This document shows, in pieces, positions 41,218 to 51,719 of a DNA stretch of 64,000 bases (the stretch's first letter is position 1; the number at the start of each line of letters is the position of its first letter). The notes beneath the pieces are model-generated. The model did no database searches, was not told the DNA's origin, and was given only the letters and a program-made list of their open reading frames with translations. Both the position numbers and the translations under genes were made by a program. The stretch covers positions 22,448 through 86,447 of the forward strand of contig CAMGZH010000008.1 of the NCBI GenBank assembly GCA_946182825.1, in the 5' to 3' direction. The stretch is from an uncultured Lachnospiraceae bacterium. Its GTDB lineage: Bacteria > Bacillota > Clostridia > Lachnospirales > Lachnospiraceae.

Positions 41218-43905
41218 TCAATCCATACCGCGGCTTTCATGACAGGTAAAGTATAGGATCTGATACTTCTCAGACAGTTCCTGCAAAAGCTCCCTTGCGC
41301 ATGCAAGCTTCTCTGCATCGAAATTAACAAAGGGATCATCCAGGATCAGGATCGGCTCTTCTCTCCGGAATAAAACATCCACAAGAGCAGCACGGCTGGC
41401 AAAGGATGCCAGATCCTGATAGCCCGTTGACAGATAATCCGCCGAACGTGTACGGCCGCCTCCGCTTTTACCGCGAAGAGACACGGCCATGCTCATATCC
41501 AGTTCAAAATCATCCGTCAGAATGGCCGGATCACTGCCCGGATAGAGTCTGCGAAGGTAATGGGAAAGACGGGAACGCAGCGGTCCCATGTAGGCCGCAA
41601 GGAAATCCTCCCTCGCCTGAATCAGATACTTCTTGGTATCCTCATACAGATGCACCTGTTCCTCGTAGGCTTCCCTGGTCTTCTCCTGATCCTTAAGAGC
41701 TTCCCTTGCCTCCTCACATTCCAGCAGGGAGACAGATCGCTCCTCCAGTTCCTTCTGATCATCCGCAATATATTTTTTCTGTGCAGCGATCTCATCATCC
41801 AGCTTCTGCTGGGTAAACTGCAGCTCCTCCAGGCTGATGGCGTTCTCTGTCTCATCATCGATCTTGATGGCAGCCAATTCCTCCTGAAGATCAGCGATCT
41901 GCTGAGCCGTCTGCCGATACAAAAGACTCTTCTGCCGGATCTCCTTCAGACCGGAGGCAAGATCGGTATAATCCTCCTCAATAGGGAAACTGCGAAGGAT
42001 CCCAAGGATCCTCTCGGTCTCGGATCCGATCTCTGCCGACAGTCGGTGAAGCTCCAGATCGTTCTTCTGAAACTCCTGATAGATGGACAGCTGCTCGCTG
42101 AGATTGTGCAGCAGCTCCCCCTCGTTGGCATCCTCATAAAGGTTCATACCGTAGACTTCCGCATAAGGACGAAGGGCGGTATACAGATCCAGCTGAAGGG
42201 TCGCCAGCTCCTCCATGTTGGATGAGTTGGTGCTGTTGTATTTTTCTTCATTAGCAAGCAGGGAATCATAGCGATCCTTCTTTCTCTGGATCGCAAGGAT
42301 GGCCTGTCGCACATCCTCCTCCGGAAGAGGAGGGAACTCCCTCAGGAAGGCATCGTTGATGGCTTTCAGATCGTTGTATTCCTTTTGCCTTGCGATCAGA
42401 TCGTCCCCGGAGGTCTGAAGCTCATTTCCCATGGTCTCCTTCACATCCTTATGACGATTGCGCCTGTGAACCAGGGAGATAAACAGGATCACCAGATCTC
42501 CCACTCCGGCTACGACGCAGGCTACCCCAAGAGCAGTGGCCATGGTGCTGCCGGACACTTTGGTGAAAAACAGATATCCGCAGAAAAACAGCGCCAGTGA
42601 CATCACAAGCAGGATCACCGGTGTGGAGATTCCGTTTTCCAGCTGTTGCATTTCCCGTTTTTCCTGTACCTGATTTTTCATTTTCAGATACTGCTCTTCC
42701 AGCGTCTTCATCTGTCCGGAAAGAACATTCTGACGGCTGACAAGATCCAGCTGTTCCGTCAGTTCCTCTGTGGTCGGATTCTTACGGATAAAGAAGGTCT
42801 TAAGCTCGGAAAGCTCCAGTCGATCCTCCTCTGTCATCTGAACATGTTCTCCCTTGATGCGGAGATTTTTCATCTGCTCGGATTTTTCCTTGTATTCCTC
42901 CAGCGTCTCCGGCTTAATAGGATGCTGATCAAACAGCTTGTGGAGCAGCTCTTCCTCTTCCGGTTCCGGCTGCTTTTCCCTCAGGGCGCTTCGACGGCTT
43001 CTGGCCACTTCAAGCTCTCGCTCTCTGCTTTCCCACTCGTCCAGCTCTTCTTCCTCCGGCAGTCCTTTTACAAAGAAATCGTCCAGAGTGGAAATGGTCT
43101 CCAACTGCTTTTCCAGAGACTGCTTCTTGGCCTGATAGGCACCCACGACCTGCTCCGTCCGGGCCAAAGTGGCAAGCTGTTCTCCCAGCTGACTTTTCCT
43201 GTACTCCATCTTACGGAGGTTTGCTCTTTTATCCATTAACATAGAAGCCTTGGCCTCATATGCCTTCAAAAGCTCCGGTATACGGGCAACCTTCTCTCGG
43301 TTCAGAGAGATCTCTTCGTTGAGCTGCCGCAGAAGTCCCGGATTGGTCTTGCTGGTGGATGTATAACGCTTCCTTGCCTCTTCAATGGCCAGCACCGCCT
43401 GGTCATAGCGGTTCATATCATCCTGAACGGCTCCAAGTCCGCCGAGCTTGGCGTTCATTCTTGTGGTCATAACCGTTTCCAGAGCTCCCTGGGGAACGTA
43501 GATACTTTTCTCGTAGGATTCCCGATCCACCTCAAAAAGCTCTTCACCGATGGCGGAGGAATAATCCTGGGAATCGGCACCGGTCTCAAGGTCAATGAGA
43601 CGGAAGGTATCTTCCTTATCCTTTTCACCAAAGGTCCTCTCAATGCGGTAGGACTTGTGCCCCACCCGGATGGACAGACTTCCCCCGTAGGTTCCTCCTC
43701 CCCAGGGCTTATAGTGCTCACGGTCGCTTAACGCATTCTTCCTTGGTGAATATTCCAGACCGTAAAACATTGCCTTTAAAAATACCGTCAGGGTGGTCTT
43801 GCCCCAGCCATTGTTTTCCATGACCTGATTCAGGCCCTCACGAAAATCAAAGGACTGGTCCGCCATACGGCCGAACCCGCTGATATAACAGGAGATCAGT
43901 TTCAT
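41218..43905 (-). CDS. YhaN/SbcC-like AAA ATPase with a central hydrophobic region
   Basis: SMC-like ATPase that works with a Mre11-type nuclease on DNA ends. The 895 residues carry an N-terminal half-ABC with KLISCYISGFGRMAD and Walker A ENNGWGKTT (Glu instead of the first Gly of the consensus), long Glu/Arg coiled coils (about 180-420 and 520-760), a hydrophobic stretch of about 55 residues near the middle (PVILLVMSLALFFCGYLFF and following, about 422-480), and a C-terminal half with the signature-like YLSTGYQDLASFASRAALVD and Walker B ILILDDPFVNFD. The mid-protein membrane segments mark the YhaN rather than the SbcC branch. ATG with AGGAGG upstream; overlaps the nuclease gene by four bases. 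Confidence 0.9.
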   Translation of the reverse strand: MKLISCYISGFGRMADQSFDFREGLNQVMENNGWGKTTLTVFLKAMFYGLEYSPRKNALSDREHYKPWGGGTYGGSLSIRVGHKSYRIERTFGEKDKEDTFRLIDLETGADSQDYSSAIGEELFEVDRESYEKSIYVPQGALETVMTTRMNAKLGGLGAVQDDMNRYDQAVLAIEEARKRYTSTSKTNPGLLRQLNEEISLNREKVARIPELLKAYEAKASMLMDKRANLRKMEYRKSQLGEQLATLARTEQVVGAYQAKKQSLEKQLETISTLDDFFVKGLPEEEELDEWESRERELEVARSRRSALREKQPEPEEEELLHKLFDQHPIKPETLEEYKEKSEQMKNLRIKGEHVQMTEEDRLELSELKTFFIRKNPTTEELTEQLDLVSRQNVLSGQMKTLEEQYLKMKNQVQEKREMQQLENGISTPVILLVMSLALFFCGYLFFTKVSGSTMATALGVACVVAGVGDLVILFISLVHRRNRHKDVKETMGNELQTSGDDLIARQKEYNDLKAINDAFLREFPPLPEEDVRQAILAIQRKKDRYDSLLANEEKYNSTNSSNMEELATLQLDLYTALRPYAEVYGMNLYEDANEGELLHNLSEQLSIYQEFQKNDLELHRLSAEIGSETERILGILRSFPIEEDYTDLASGLKEIRQKSLLYRQTAQQIADLQEELAAIKIDDETENAISLEELQFTQQKLDDEIAAQKKYIADDQKELEERSVSLLECEEAREALKDQEKTREAYEEQVHLYEDTKKYLIQAREDFLAAYMGPLRSRLSHYLRRLYPGSDPAILTDDFELDMSMAVSLRGKSGGGRTRSADYLSTGYQDLASFASRAALVDVLFRREEPILILDDPFVNFDAEKLACARELLQELSEKYQILYFTCHESRGMD

Positions 43906-44996
43906 TCCAGACCTCCTTCCATAATGGCACGAATGCCCGTTTCAATGATCTTCGCCTTACGTTCCTCCGGCTCCTTGTCACTGCTCTGTACAACTCTTAC
44001 GAAGGTGCCCTTCAAGGATCTGTCATTCTGGAAAATGGCATAGTCCACCTCCACCTTGGTGTTATCCTCCGCTTTAAAGAAAAAGAAACGGTTCCTGAAG
44101 TTGCGTTCGATCCAGGAAAGATCCAGATCAAGATCCATGGACTTGTGTCCGATCAGAGAGATCCCCACCAGATCCTGCTGCGGGATCCTTCGCACCGCCT
44201 CTTCGATCTTGGCAATGATACCCGACATATCATCGGAGGGCTCCACTTCCACTTCTTCCTTCTGTAGCTGACGCTGCGCCAGAGATACAAACTCGTGACT
44301 TTCCACACCGTCCCGGTCGATCTCAAGAAGCACAAAGCCCTTACGGCCGGTCTCATCAAATCCTCTTCCCTCCAGACACCCCGGATAACAGAAAACGCCC
44401 CGCTCATCCAGACGCTCCCAGCGGTAGCTGTGGATATGTCCCAAGGCCAGATAATCGATGTAGCGCCCACGAAGCTGGCTCATATCAAAGCTGTAGGATT
44501 TATCCTTGATCTCATACTCCTCCGTCTGACCGTGGAGCATGACAATGTTGATCTTGGTCTGATCCAGCACAAGATCCGCCGCCACATCCTTATGATCCGT
44601 GTAATCCAGCTCTCTTCCACTGATAACAATATTCTCCTCCGGATAGGTGTAGCGCATCCACTGATCCTTGGAAAAAAGTTTCAGATTCTTCGGAATCTCA
44701 TCAAAATCCTCGAGGAAATCCGTAATGTCATGGTTCCCCCTCAGAAAGTAAAAGTCCATGTCCGGATGGGAGATAATATCATGCTTTACCTCTTCCTTCA
44801 CCACCTTACGGATATGCTGTTTATCAAACAGGTCCCCTGCCATCAGAACAGCTTTTACGCCTCTCTGCTGACCGTAGTCCAGCATACGACGAAAGGTATC
44901 AAGCATCTCCTCCCGCCTTTGCCTTGCCTGTTCTGTTGTCAGATTGCTCTCCATCTTGGAATCCAGATGAAGATCTGCACAATGCAAAATTTTCAA
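43902..44996 (-). CDS. YhaO/SbcD-like metallophosphoesterase (DNA nuclease subunit)
   Basis: Mre11-family nuclease, 364 residues, partner of the ATPase encoded next. All phosphoesterase motifs are seen: HCADLHLDS (motif I), LMAGDLFDKQ (II), FLRGNHD (III), VMLHGQTEE (IV) and LALGHIHSYR (V). A C-terminal accessory part (about 235-364) would bind the ATPase. The start is TTG at 44996 with AAGGAG seven bases upstream, which puts the first motif at the usual position; no ATG fits. The ATGA overlap with the ATPase gene indicates coupled synthesis. It likely handles stalled or broken DNA; no nearby phage-defence gene suggests a special immune role. Confidence 0.92.
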   Translation of the reverse strand: MKILHCADLHLDSKMESNLTTEQARQRREEMLDTFRRMLDYGQQRGVKAVLMAGDLFDKQHIRKVVKEEVKHDIISHPDMDFYFLRGNHDITDFLEDFDEIPKNLKLFSKDQWMRYTYPEENIVISGRELDYTDHKDVAADLVLDQTKINIVMLHGQTEEYEIKDKSYSFDMSQLRGRYIDYLALGHIHSYRWERLDERGVFCYPGCLEGRGFDETGRKGFVLLEIDRDGVESHEFVSLAQRQLQKEEVEVEPSDDMSGIIAKIEEAVRRIPQQDLVGISLIGHKSMDLDLDLSWIERNFRNRFFFFKAEDNTKVEVDYAIFQNDRSLKGTFVRVVQSSDKEPEERKAKIIETGIRAIMEGGLE

Positions 44997-45029
44997 AATT
45001 CCACTCCTTACGTAAAAGATCCCGCGGCT

Positions 45030-47720
45030 CTATCCCCGGTTATTCTCCCGAAATTCAGATAATCCCTGAGCATTCATCTGCTCGACCTGGGACAAAAATT
45101 CTCTGGATGAGATACGGATCCCGCCGCTGCCTGTGACGATCACCTGCTCGGCCCCGTCACTTGTTACCACGCGCACATCCGCATCCTTTGCCAGTTCATG
45201 GCATGCCCTTTCGATGTAGGCATCAGCCGTCTGGGCTTCTCTTGTGAAGATCACATGAACGTTGTGGTACTTCTGAATGGATCCTGTTCCGCCTTTTACC
45301 ATATAGGCATCAAATACAACGATCATTTCCGCACCGTCGTAACCCTGGTAATTCGACAGAATATCCAGAAGCCTTCCCCTTGCTCCATCGAAGGAATGAC
45401 TTGTCAGTTCTCGCAGCTGAGGCCAGGCATGGATCACATTATAACCGTCCACCAGAATATAGCGTTTCTTCTTTCCTTTGTTCCGGCGCTTCTCCGCCGC
45501 ACCCTTATGGGTATCAAAGTAGGCTTCCCTTGCCTTTTTTATCTCTTCCTGCTGATTATAATCCCGAAGAACCGGCTGGTTAAGATCAATGGGGCTTTTA
45601 ATGGGACCAAACTCCCGGATAAAAATCTCCTCGAGTTCCGGGCTCATGCCGGAATATCCCTGATAAGAACTTTTCTTGGAAGAGGTCTTATCCATGGCGC
45701 CGCCACCGATCTGTCTTTGACGGTAGGCCTCTTCCTCAGCCTCCAGTGCATCTGCCGCTTCCTTGATCCGTTCCTTCTGGTACGCTTCATCCACGCGGCC
45801 ACTTCCTGCAAGAGGAGAAGCAACATGAGCCGCCGCATCCACCATAAACCAGGGAACCGTATAACCTGCCCCATGAGCGCAAAAGACGGATGCCGTTGGA
45901 TTTCTCAGATCCGTCTCACTGTCATATCCCTTTTCTTCTACCACTTCCTCCTGATTATGGCAAGGATAGTATCCCGCCATTTCAAAGGAGATGCTTCCCT
46001 CTCCGCCGGTATAGGCCACCACTTCTCTGGCATAGTCGCTGACGCAGGCCACCGGTACCAGACCGGTCAGCCGCCCTTTTCCATCTACGATCTCCGGAGC
46101 TTCCATCTGACCGTTCATATTCCCCAGATCTGTCATGGCCCTTCCCAACTGATCCTGAGGAACTTCCAGCACCACTTTATAAAAAGGCTCCAGCAAGACA
46201 TTTTTTGCCTTTTTCAGACCCTGTCTTACCGCACGATAGGTTGCCTGTCGGAAATCCCCTCCCATGGTATGCTTGAGATGAGCCTTTCCTGTCACCACCG
46301 TAAAATGCACATCTGTCAAAGGCGCTCCTGTCAGAACGCCCCGGTGCATCCGCTCCGTCAAATGCGTCAGGATCAATCGCTGCCAGTTCAGTGCCAGCAC
46401 TTCGGTCTTGCAGTCGCAGTCCACGGTAATACCACTCCCCGGCTCCCCCGGTTCCATCAAAAGGTGTACCTCCGCATAATGCCGGAGAGGTTCAAAATGC
46501 CCCACCCCTTCTACTGCATTGGCAATGGTCTCCTTATACATGATCTTACCTGCATCGAAAGTGACCAGAATCCCGAACCGGCGCTTCATGGTCTCCTGCA
46601 ATACCTGTGTCTGTACCGCTCCCATCAGACGGACATGGATCTCCTTGGTCTCCTCCCGCCATTCCACCGACAACTTCGGATCTTCTTCCTCTAAGATCCG
46701 CACCTTCTCCAGCAGAGTATAAATGCTGACATCCGATGGAGGAATGATCCGGTAAGAAAGGACGGCTTCGAGGGTTCCCGCCGCCATCGGCTCTTCGATT
46801 CCCAGAGCATCTCCGATCTTCACATGATCCAGACCTGTGACCTCTGCTACCTGTCCTGCAAAAAGCTGTGGCACAGTCTCATACTTATCTCCGTTATACA
46901 AACGGATCTCACTGACCTTATCCTCTCCGATACTGTCACGATTTTTGAGACTTCCACCGGTTACCTTAAGATGTACCAAACGGTTGCCAGACTTATCCCG
47001 ACTGACCTTGTACACCTTCGCTCCAAACTCCGATGGATAGGTGATCTCCCATGCCAGATCCCGAAGCAGGTTCAGCAGTTCCTCCACTCCCTGTTCCTTT
47101 AACGCGCTTCCAAACAGAAGCGGGAAAAAAGTTCTCCGGGAGAAGGCTCTTTTTACATCGTCCGACTCTAAAGTTCCCGTCTCCATATAAGAATCCAGAA
47201 GCGCCTCATCCGTCATGGCCAGCTCTTCTTCCCGGTTCTCCTGATCCTCCCATGCAATGATGGCATCGGAGAGTTCCCGTCGAATCGACGCTGCAAGATC
47301 CTCTGGTGCCTCTCTTGCTATGTCCATTTTATTAACAAAAAGAATCACCGGAATGTGGTAACGTTCCAGTAGCTTCCATAAAGTTCTGGTGTGACTTTGT
47401 ACTCCGTCCAGTCCACTGATCACCAGAACTGCCACATCCAGAACCGACAGGCTTCTTTCCATTTCTGCCGAAAAATCCACATGTCCCGGTGTATCAATAA
47501 AAGAAATGTTCATTCCATCCAAAAGAAGCCGGGCTTCCCTTGAATAAATGGTAATGCCCCGCTCCTTTTCTATCTCATCTGTATCCAACGTGGTATCACC
47601 ACTATCCACCCGTCCCAATGTACGGATGGTACCAGTTGTATGCAGCATGGCCTCTGATAAAGTTGTCTTGCCGGCATCAACATGCGCAACGATGCCTAAG
47701 GTAAGGTCTAATGTCTTCAT
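45030..47720 (-). CDS. TetM/EF-G-like ribosomal GTPase fused to a YacP/Rae1-type NYN ribonuclease domain
   Basis: Residues 1-about 650 form a complete translation GTPase of the ribosomal-protection branch: AHVDAGKTT (G1), ERGITI (G2), DTPGH (G3), NKMD (G4), GSAL (G5), then EF-G domains II-V. The domain IV tip reads KHTMGGDFRQAT where tetracycline-resistance proteins have a YSPVSTPADF-like loop, so drug resistance is unlikely. After a charged linker comes an NYN/PIN-like nuclease domain (about 753-896) with RYILVDGYNVIHAW, MIVVFDAYMVKGG, QTADAYIERA and RVVTSDGAEQ, matching YacP/Rae1, which cuts mRNA in the ribosomal A site. The fusion implies a factor that enters the A site and cleaves RNA there (inference). 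No clear ribosome site; 10 bp after the amylase gene. Confidence 0.93.
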   Translation of the reverse strand: MKTLDLTLGIVAHVDAGKTTLSEAMLHTTGTIRTLGRVDSGDTTLDTDEIEKERGITIYSREARLLLDGMNISFIDTPGHVDFSAEMERSLSVLDVAVLVISGLDGVQSHTRTLWKLLERYHIPVILFVNKMDIAREAPEDLAASIRRELSDAIIAWEDQENREEELAMTDEALLDSYMETGTLESDDVKRAFSRRTFFPLLFGSALKEQGVEELLNLLRDLAWEITYPSEFGAKVYKVSRDKSGNRLVHLKVTGGSLKNRDSIGEDKVSEIRLYNGDKYETVPQLFAGQVAEVTGLDHVKIGDALGIEEPMAAGTLEAVLSYRIIPPSDVSIYTLLEKVRILEEEDPKLSVEWREETKEIHVRLMGAVQTQVLQETMKRRFGILVTFDAGKIMYKETIANAVEGVGHFEPLRHYAEVHLLMEPGEPGSGITVDCDCKTEVLALNWQRLILTHLTERMHRGVLTGAPLTDVHFTVVTGKAHLKHTMGGDFRQATYRAVRQGLKKAKNVLLEPFYKVVLEVPQDQLGRAMTDLGNMNGQMEAPEIVDGKGRLTGLVPVACVSDYAREVVAYTGGEGSISFEMAGYYPCHNQEEVVEEKGYDSETDLRNPTASVFCAHGAGYTVPWFMVDAAAHVASPLAGSGRVDEAYQKERIKEAADALEAEEEAYRQRQIGGGAMDKTSSKKSSYQGYSGMSPELEEIFIREFGPIKSPIDLNQPVLRDYNQQEEIKKAREAYFDTHKGAAEKRRNKGKKKRYILVDGYNVIHAWPQLRELTSHSFDGARGRLLDILSNYQGYDGAEMIVVFDAYMVKGGTGSIQKYHNVHVIFTREAQTADAYIERACHELAKDADVRVVTSDGAEQVIVTGSGGIRISSREFLSQVEQMNAQGLSEFRENNRG

Positions 47721-47729
47721 AAGTCTTGT

Positions 47730-49775
47730 CTACAGATCCGTCTTCCAGACAATTCCGGTGTACGGATCCAGGTGTGCCTGTAAATATCCTCCCTGAACAT
47801 CTGCCGAAAGCTGCATGATGGAGTAGCCTCTGGCGGATGTCTTAAAAATCTCTGTCAGTTTACAGTCCGCCGGCACCTCAGCCTTCCAGACAGGGATCGT
47901 AACATCCATCTCACTGTCCCCACTGTTGATGGCTATTACCATTTTCTCTTCTTCTGTAAAACGACCGTAGCTGATAAAATTTCTTCCGGTTGCCAAAAAG
48001 ACCACCGATCCCACACGCAACGCCTTGTTGTAACGATGCATGAAAATAGCATCCCTGTGGTAATCGATCAGATTATAGTCCGCGCTTCCCCATGGGTAGG
48101 TACGACGGTTATCCGGATCGGTGAAGCCTACGACTCCGGCCTCATCGCCGTAATAAAGGGTCGGTGCTCCCGGCCAGGTCATCTGGATCAAAACCGCCAG
48201 CTTGAAGACCGGAATATTGATATCCTCTCCTGCTGCAGCACTTCCCAGATCCGCCACGCGTCCCACCTTATGATTGGTTCGTGTCAAAAACCGGGAGTGG
48301 TCGTGATTACTCAGCTGGTTCATGGAACAATACAGCGACGGTGTCAAAAACTCCGTCATACAATGCCGCATGGTGATCTCAAAGGTCCGTCCGTTGCCGA
48401 AAAGATCGCCCTCATAGCGGTCCGAATGCTTCTCCATTCCGGTCAGGAAGAAGGACACCGGCTCCATAAACGCATCATAGTTCATGATGGTATCCCACTG
48501 ATCTCCTGCCAGCCAGGAAGACGCATCTCCGTAATGTTCGGCAAGCACGATGGCTTCCGGATTAGCATCCTTGACTTCCTTGCGGAAACGTCTCCAGAAC
48601 TTATGATTATACTCCTGAGAATGCCCCAGATCAGCCGCTACGTCCAGTCTCCAGCCATCGCAGTTATACGGTGGTGAGACCCACTTCCGGCCGATGCCGA
48701 TAATATAGTCCTCCAGTTCCTTGGATGCCTCGTAATTCAGCTTCGGAAGGGTGTCGTGCCCCCACCAGCCGTCATAGGAATTATTATTCGGCCAATCTCC
48801 ATCCTCGGAAGAGAAGAAGCGGAAGAAATCATGGTACGGGCTGTCCTTGCTTACATAAGCTCCGAGAGCATAGCCCTCTTCTCCTTCATAGATCCCTTCA
48901 CGATCCAGCCACTTATTGAAGGAACCGCAGTGGTTAAACACTCCGTCTAAGATAACACGGATTCCCTTCTCATGGGCCTCCTCCACAAATCTTGCAAAAA
49001 ATTCGTTGGAGGCTTCCAGATTCTCCAGGGCTGTTACCCTGCGTTTGTACTTGGTGGCATGGTGATTGTCATAATCTCCATCCGCAAGACATTCACCACC
49101 ATCCACCTTGATCACACCGTAATGCGGATCAATATGGTCATAGTCTGCAATGTCATATTTGTGATTGGACGGAGAAACAAACAGCGGATTGAAGTAGATC
49201 GCCTCCACGCCAAGTCCCTTAAGGTAATAAAGCTTCTGACGAACGCCCTCTAAATCTCCGCCGTAGAAATTACACACATCGAAATTAGATGGCGGTTCAT
49301 CCCAGTTCTTGATCCGATGGGAATAGCTGGTTATGTAGTGATATTCATGATCCTCCACATCATTATTAAGATCACCGTCCGCAAAACGATCCACCAGAAT
49401 CTGATACATTACGGCGCCCTTTGACCACTCCGGAGTGGAAAAATCCGGCGAGATGGTAAACCGATACTGCCATCTCACCTCATCTGCCACGCCAAACCGA
49501 TCGTAGTAGATCGTCTCTTCCATGGTCCTGATCTCAAAATAGTAGGACACATTATCCTCTTCTAATTCCAGTTCACCTCTGAAATAATCAAAGACCGGAT
49601 CCGTATTGGTTCTGTCACGATTGCACAGGATCCTCTCGTCTCCTGTACAGATCGTGACAACACAATCCTCGTCCTTAGCCGTTCTAAGGCTCAGACGAAC
49701 GGTCTGTCCGGCCTTCGGCTCCGGAGGGTTCTGATAATATCTTGTTCCATCACTGAATAACGCGTCTCTATTCAT
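47730..49775 (-). CDS. Cytoplasmic GH13 alpha-amylase family glycosidase
   Basis: Hydrolyses alpha-glucans such as maltodextrins or glycogen; 681 residues with no signal peptide, so intracellular, similar to cyclomaltodextrinase/neopullulanase. An N-terminal beta domain (about 1-130) precedes the TIM barrel, which shows YQILVDRFADGD, GVEAIYFNPLF, the conserved DGVFNHCG, the nucleophile in CDGWRLDVAADLG, the acid/base in IVLAEHYGD and the third acid in QLSNHDHSRF. A C-terminal beta domain follows. ATG with AGGTG upstream, 10 bp after ftsH. Its position between ftsH and the GTPase-nuclease gene seems accidental. Confidence 0.93.
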   Translation of the reverse strand: MNRDALFSDGTRYYQNPPEPKAGQTVRLSLRTAKDEDCVVTICTGDERILCNRDRTNTDPVFDYFRGELELEEDNVSYYFEIRTMEETIYYDRFGVADEVRWQYRFTISPDFSTPEWSKGAVMYQILVDRFADGDLNNDVEDHEYHYITSYSHRIKNWDEPPSNFDVCNFYGGDLEGVRQKLYYLKGLGVEAIYFNPLFVSPSNHKYDIADYDHIDPHYGVIKVDGGECLADGDYDNHHATKYKRRVTALENLEASNEFFARFVEEAHEKGIRVILDGVFNHCGSFNKWLDREGIYEGEEGYALGAYVSKDSPYHDFFRFFSSEDGDWPNNNSYDGWWGHDTLPKLNYEASKELEDYIIGIGRKWVSPPYNCDGWRLDVAADLGHSQEYNHKFWRRFRKEVKDANPEAIVLAEHYGDASSWLAGDQWDTIMNYDAFMEPVSFFLTGMEKHSDRYEGDLFGNGRTFEITMRHCMTEFLTPSLYCSMNQLSNHDHSRFLTRTNHKVGRVADLGSAAAGEDINIPVFKLAVLIQMTWPGAPTLYYGDEAGVVGFTDPDNRRTYPWGSADYNLIDYHRDAIFMHRYNKALRVGSVVFLATGRNFISYGRFTEEEKMVIAINSGDSEMDVTIPVWKAEVPADCKLTEIFKTSARGYSIMQLSADVQGGYLQAHLDPYTGIVWKTDL

Positions 49776-49785
49776 ATGGCACCTA

Positions 49786-51672
49786 CTACATATCCTCTAC
49801 AGATATTCCGTCCTGTTCCGCTACAATATCATCCTTCGGGAAAACCTGATCCTTGAACAAAGCCTCAAACTCTGCTCTTCCGATCTTCTCCTTCTCCAGC
49901 AGAAGGTTTGCACTTGCATGAAGAACATCCAAATGCTCTGAAATAAGCTCCTTAGCCCTACTGTAACACTCGTCCAAAATACGCTTTACTTCAGTATCAA
50001 TATCCCCGGCTACGTTCTCACCATACGGTCTTGCATGACCAAGATCTCTTCCGAGGAATACTTCGTCCGGATCTCCGCTCTGGTAATTGATCGGTCCAAT
50101 GCTTGCGCTCATACCATAGCGTGTCACCATATCTCTTGCCATTTCCGTTGCCTGCTTAATATCCTGTGAGGCACCGGTGGTAATGTCATCAAAGATCAGC
50201 TCCTCTGCGATTCGACCGCCAAAGTCAACAATGATCTCCTCTAACATCTGACCCCTTGTCCGGAACATATCATCCCGTTCCGGAAGCGGCATGGTATAGC
50301 CGGCTGCCGATGCACCGGTAGGAATGATCGATACGGAGTACACCGGTCCCACCTTCGGGAGTACATGGAAAAGGATCGCATGTCCGGATTCGTGATAAGC
50401 GGTGATCTTCTTCTCCTTCTCGGAGATCACGCGACTCTTCTTCTCCGTTCCGATGCCCACTTTGACAAAGGAATTCTTAATGTCGCTCATCTTAATGTAA
50501 GCATGATCGTCACGGGCCGCAGCAATGGCTGCCTCATTCAACAGATTCTCCAGATCTGCTCCGGTAAATCCGGAGGTCGTCTGTGCGATCACATGGAGAT
50601 CCACATCATCTGCCAGAGGCTTATTCTCTGCATGTACCCGGAGGATCTCTTCTCTGCCCTTAACGTCCGGTCTTCCAACGAATACCTTACGATCGAAACG
50701 ACCCGGTCGCATGATAGCAGGATCCAGAATATCCACACGGTTCGTAGCAGCCATTACGATGATTCCCTGGTTCTCACCGAAACCATCCATCTCAACCAGC
50801 ATCTGGTTCAGTGTCTGCTCACGCTCATCGTGTCCACCGCCCATACCGGTACCACGGCGACGAGCAACGGCATCGATCTCATCGATAAAAACAATACATG
50901 GGGCATTGCTCTTAGCCTCATGGAAAAGATCTCTTACACGTGAAGCACCGACACCGACGAACATCTCCACGAAATCAGAACCGGAGATGGAGAAGAACGG
51001 AACCCCCGCCTCACCGGCAACTGCCTTGGCCAGCAGGGTCTTACCTGTTCCCGGAGGGCCTACCAGAAGGAGACCCTTGGGGATCCTTGCGCCGACCCCG
51101 GTATACTTAAACGGTGCCTTCAGGAAATCCACGACCTCTTCCAGCTCTTCCTTCTCTTCTGCAAGACCTGCCACATCTTTAAAGCGGACCTTAACATCCT
51201 CCTTGCTTGTCATCTTCGCCCGGCTCTTACCGAAATTGGCCATCCGGGAATTGTTCCCGCCTGCGGAAGCCGCCTGATTATTCATCAGAACCATAATCAG
51301 AATAAAGATGGCAGCCACAATGATCAGCGTCGTAAGCATATTGGAGAACCACTCCTCCTCAGGCACATCTGAGATAGTGTAGCTCTGCTTAAGCGAATTC
51401 AAAATCTGCTGCGTATTATTGACATCCGATACATAGAAGAAATAACTCTTATCATCATTCTTGAGCTTGACGTCTACCTCTCCTGTCGGAACTTCCCTGT
51501 TCTGCCTGATAGTGACAGTTGACACATCTCCGGTTGCAACTGCATTCTGCAACTGTTGCATAGAATAATTGGAGGTGCTCTTACCGGTTACATAATACCA
51601 AACTAAAAATACAATCAGGATCAACAGCAGGTAAAATCCAAAACCGCCAAGTCCTCTTGTTCTCTGCTTCAT
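49786..51672 (-). CDS. ftsH: ATP-dependent zinc metalloprotease FtsH
   Basis: Membrane AAA+ protease degrading damaged membrane proteins and regulators. About 628 residues: transmembrane helix (about 12-30), a periplasmic-type small domain, second helix (about 112-131), AAA module with [23 protein letters not shown] in the P-loop region, [12 protein letters not shown]alker B, second region of homology with RPGRFDRKV, and the protease active site HESGH near residue 430 plus a downstream Asp in the [10 protein letters not shown] segment. The second ATG (51672) is chosen because GAGAGG is six bases before it but abuts the first ATG (51678). It follows hpt in the conserved tilS-hpt-ftsH order. 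Confidence 0.97.
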   Translation of the reverse strand: MKQRTRGLGGFGFYLLLILIVFLVWYYVTGKSTSNYSMQQLQNAVATGDVSTVTIRQNREVPTGEVDVKLKNDDKSYFFYVSDVNNTQQILNSLKQSYTISDVPEEEWFSNMLTTLIIVAAIFILIMVLMNNQAASAGGNNSRMANFGKSRAKMTSKEDVKVRFKDVAGLAEEKEELEEVVDFLKAPFKYTGVGARIPKGLLLVGPPGTGKTLLAKAVAGEAGVPFFSISGSDFVEMFVGVGASRVRDLFHEAKSNAPCIVFIDEIDAVARRRGTGMGGGHDEREQTLNQMLVEMDGFGENQGIIVMAATNRVDILDPAIMRPGRFDRKVFVGRPDVKGREEILRVHAENKPLADDVDLHVIAQTTSGFTGADLENLLNEAAIAAARDDHAYIKMSDIKNSFVKVGIGTEKKSRVISEKEKKITAYHESGHAILFHVLPKVGPVYSVSIIPTGASAAGYTMPLPERDDMFRTRGQMLEEIIVDFGGRIAEELIFDDITTGASQDIKQATEMARDMVTRYGMSASIGPINYQSGDPDEVFLGRDLGHARPYGENVAGDIDTEVKRILDECYSRAKELISEHLDVLHASANLLLEKEKIGRAEFEALFKDQVFPKDDIVAEQDGISVEDM

Positions 51673-51719
51673 TTTCATCCTCTCATGACTAGGTGTTAAC
51701 GGCTCGTAAGCATTCCGGA

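Noticed and set aside
45030..47720. Tetracycline resistance determinant (tetM/tetO-like)
   Set aside because: The GTPase is of that branch, but the domain IV loop that contacts the drug site is not conserved, the gene carries a nuclease domain, sits among housekeeping genes and shows no mobile-element context.
41218..47720. Possible anti-phage defence island (SbcCD-like pair plus NYN nuclease)
   Set aside because: Both have housekeeping-type relatives, the NYN is fused to a translation factor, and neighbours are ftsH, tilS and metabolic genes; no integrase, methylase or toxin is present.
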